Positions 18,065 through 20,283 of a stretch of DNA of 20,283 bases are shown here, piece by piece. How positions within the stretch are numbered: the stretch's first letter is position 1; each line of letters opens with the position of its first letter. This stretch comes from Rhizophlyctis rosea. Taxonomy: Eukaryota; Chytridiomycota; Chytridiomycetes; Rhizophlyctidales; Rhizophlyctidaceae. The notes under the pieces are model-generated. The model searched no databases, had not been told where the DNA came from, and saw only the letters and a program-made list of their open reading frames with translations. Location: NCBI GenBank assembly GCA_027596075.1, contig JADGJC010000525.1:1-20283 (forward strand), in the 5' to 3' direction. Position numbers and translations under genes: made by a program.

Positions 18065-18668
18065 GTTGCCGACGACAGGGCCTTCTGCTGGTCCAGCAGC
18101 TCTCGCGGTCTTTGAAACCACACCTTCCGATCACAACGGGAAAGCTTCCTCACCAACTCTCGCCCGTCGTATCGGTTTCTTCAACTTCAAACACTTCGAA
18201 CCACCTCAGCGACTCCACGCTGCCCCACCCGTTGAAACGCTCAACCCCAACCTCTTGTACGCTGGTTTTCCCGCTGTCATTCATCATACAACTCCCGCCA
18301 AGCTCCTTCACCTTCCCTCTTCACCACATCCTTCCTTCCCGCCCGCACCCACATCGTTAACTCACAGCTCTGCCAACCCACCCACAAACATAACCCACCT
18401 TCCCTCCAAGTTCGTAAACAAATCCGAACCTGGCGACCCGTCTGCAGAACACGCATCAGTCACGCTACCGCGTCCAAAGTCGTCAATGCTCGTATTCAGA
18501 TCCACAGCAACGGCAACATCTGCAGCAGACTCCTTCCATCAAAGCCCTTCGCATTCCCCGACAATCTCCGACTGTAGCTCTCGTCTACAACCAGTCGACG
18601 TCATGTCTCGAGTATCAACAAATCAGTCATACAGACGTTGGGCGGTGGGATGCTTCTGGCGAGCTTGA
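18065..18668 (+). CDS. Candidate gene E: Ser/Pro-rich open frame, 5' end missing
   Basis: About 200 codons open in one frame, preceded by a good intron acceptor at 18064 and ending in TGA at 18668. No ATG is suitable as a start, so an upstream exon is needed. The peptide is Ser/Pro/Thr/His-rich with more complex pieces such as LARRIGFFNFKHFEPPQRLH and LPSKFVNKSEPGDPSAEH, which look like low-complexity protein rather than random translation. No domain is recognised. A second plus frame (to 18360) is also open, so the call is weak. It may be a truncated gene. Confidence 0.35.
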
Positions 18669-19888
18669 GCGGGGGCGATGGGACAGCCCTAGCAAGGTTG
18701 TGGCGGTTGGCAGGGAGTGCTGGGAGGGTAGGAAGTGTTGGATGGTGGGATAGGCTGAAAACCAGCGGGCGATTTCAATTTGTAGGAGGGGTAGGTGTCA
18801 GCCTTTTACACCAACCAACATCAGACAACATGAACGCTCAACTAATCTAGTTCATGAGCAGCAGGTATTTTTTGTAGAATATATCAACAATACCCACAAA
18901 CCATCCAGAATGTTGACGCTACTGCGCAGATGCCACTGCCAGAAGCTGAGAACTGCTCCCCCACATCCTTTCACTGCGCACACGGCACATACCTCAACCC
19001 TGGTGCTCCCCAATCCCCCGTTTGTCATTTTCTTGTCATCCACAACTTCCATTCACCATACTTTTGTGTTCACGCATGAAGAACTCCCATAGCTATTCCA
19101 CTGAGTGACCGTAGCCACAGTCACTGCCGAGGGCACTGGCCAGCGGGAATGCGAGCGTGTTGTGCCGGATCACGACTTGACTCAGTATCAGTATTATTGA
19201 GGCTTTCGGGGTTGGCACTGACGGCCATTACACAATTTTTGTGAGGGATAGATGAGTTATCATTTCAAACGATCATCTCCTTCCTACATAGGGTCGGCAT
19301 GTAATGCAATTCAGCGTCCGCCTTTCCTTAAGCTGCAACGTCCTATATGCACTGACATTCACCATTCATATATACAAAGCACCGACATGGATGAATAGCC
19401 TAACAGATGTCAGACATGCCGCACTTCGAGTTCCAGATATATACCTCTGCTGAATGAATAATGTATAAACGTCTCAATCACCGTGCAGCTACTACAGGAG
19501 ACCTTACGCAATCCACCACTTGTCTCGAACACGTTCGCCATAAAATATACGCGAGGACATTTCGGAAGAAAGGAGGATTGCATTGAATGCTGGACAGTAG
19601 AATAGGTTATTGAGAGGGGAACGGGACAGGGAATTGGTTTTGCTCCAAAATACGAATTAAATGCCGAACACTACCACCACCGCAAATATCGCAACAAGTT
19701 TTGTCTTGCACATGTCAATTTTCTTTAAGAGTTACGTACACACGGCAGCAACGCAATACCTTGCAAAATACGCAATCATTCACTCAACTCTCCTATAACT
19801 CATGCAAAATAGAACAGCGGGTTTAATACAAATAGCTATCAGACATAAGCTTCTCTGTGATGACCCTCCCCAACGATCCCTACTTTCC
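18669..19888. other. Intergenic, no convincing gene
   Basis: About 1.2 kb. A minus frame of 66 codons (18852-19052) starts MEVVDDKKMTNGGLG and meets a gtatgt donor at 18992, but the downstream half is unconvincing. A plus frame of 60 codons (18910-19092) overlaps it. From about 19300 the sequence is AT-rich with no open frames. The right end should contain the 3' end of gene H. Confidence 0.45.
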
Positions 19889-20283
19889 TCAACAAATCAA
19901 CGCGCTGCCTCCAACACTTCCATCCGACGGCCCCTCGTCAACCTCCGTTCCCTTTTTCCCATCCTCCCAGCTCCATCGAGTCTCCTGCTGCCACAATTCA
20001 CGCTTACGTTTCCTCGACTCCCTGTAACCCGCCAGGAAGGTTTCCAGGGCACTCTCCGTTAGAGCCTCATCTTCCGCAATCTCCTTTTCCCTTTGCGCCA
20101 ACCTCTCCTCCCACCTCTGAAGCTCCTCCTTTTGCTTTTTGATCTCGACCTGACTTTCTTGCTGCTGCTTCTCGAATTCGGCCTGACGAAACTGTCTGAG
20201 GAGCTCCCATCCCAAAACCCCCCATAAGTAAAGAAGTTGTCCGTCGGCCACCAACCACCGGGCATGAACCTTATGCAGGTTGG
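19889..20283 (-). CDS. Gene H: coiled-coil protein, 5' part outside the window
   Basis: Minus frame open from the window edge to TGA at 19889, 131 codons visible. It begins NLHKVHARWLVADGQLLYLW, passes a short hydrophobic stretch (LLYLWGVLGWELL) and then a long charged coiled coil rich in Glu, Lys, Gln and Arg (for example EKQQQESQVEIKKQKEELQR), followed by RESRKRKRELWQQE and an acidic Gly/Ser tail. The heptad spacing and high charge make this frame much better than the two others open here. It looks like the C-terminal part of a longer protein, possibly nuclear given RKRKRE. The family is not recognised. Confidence 0.6.
   Translation of the reverse strand, partial: NLHKVHARWLVADGQLLYLWGVLGWELLRQFRQAEFEKQQQESQVEIKKQKEELQRWEERLAQREKEIAEDEALTESALETFLAGYRESRKRKRELWQQETRWSWEDGKKGTEVDEGPSDGSVGGSALIC

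Noticed and set aside
1..20283. tRNA, rRNA, CRISPR, transposon ends
   Set aside because: No cloverleaf with a GGTTCGANTCC arm, no rRNA-like blocks, no spaced direct repeats with unique spacers, and no terminal inverted repeats with a transposase were seen.

Overview
The window is eukaryotic. It shows no operons or Shine-Dalgarno context, its clearest large gene is broken by 28 candidate GT-AG introns (mostly 50-125 nt), and the intergenic stretches are long. Short introns, an F-box/LRR gene and a class C (GABA-B/metabotropic type) receptor point to an early-diverging, probably zoosporic (chytrid-type) fungus. That placement is inference from gene content. No tRNA, rRNA, CRISPR array or transposase was seen.

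Layout. 1-1247: no convincing gene. 1248-2672 (+): single-exon F-box/leucine-rich-repeat protein. 2885-8794 (-): a class C G-protein-coupled receptor of about 1,250 residues reconstructed from 29 exons, with signal peptide, an unrecognised N-terminal module of about 200 residues, a long solute-binding-like ectodomain, seven transmembrane helices and a Ser/Thr-rich tail. Two places in it do not read cleanly: one base is missing near 6160, and the TM2 segment near 4032-4138 is off frame.

9385-17260 (-, mostly): an accessory-looking cluster of small unrecognised genes. Genes A (9385-9924) and B (11320-11901) are divergent paralogues: a disordered N-terminus, then a helical domain of about 117 residues ending in an NVER...FV.R motif. 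Gene D (15076-15555) is interrupted by an in-frame TAG. Candidate K (about 16051-16534) is a spliced Cys-containing ORF with one base missing. Gene C (16810-17259) is a coiled-coil protein. A candidate three-exon gene G (14109-14657) and an open frame E (18065-18668) lie on the plus strand. A coiled-coil gene H runs off the right edge.

The intergenic DNA holds a 22-bp period repeat directly before the start of gene A, a uORF whose stop overlaps the start of gene B, two perfect 14-bp palindromes one base apart (12582-12610), a 99-bp in-frame duplication (13750-13951) and an 83-bp degenerate duplication (10284-10430). No functional link between the receptor and the small-gene cluster can be shown from sequence. 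The repeated single-base lesions mean either that several genes are decaying or that the assembly keeps residual errors.
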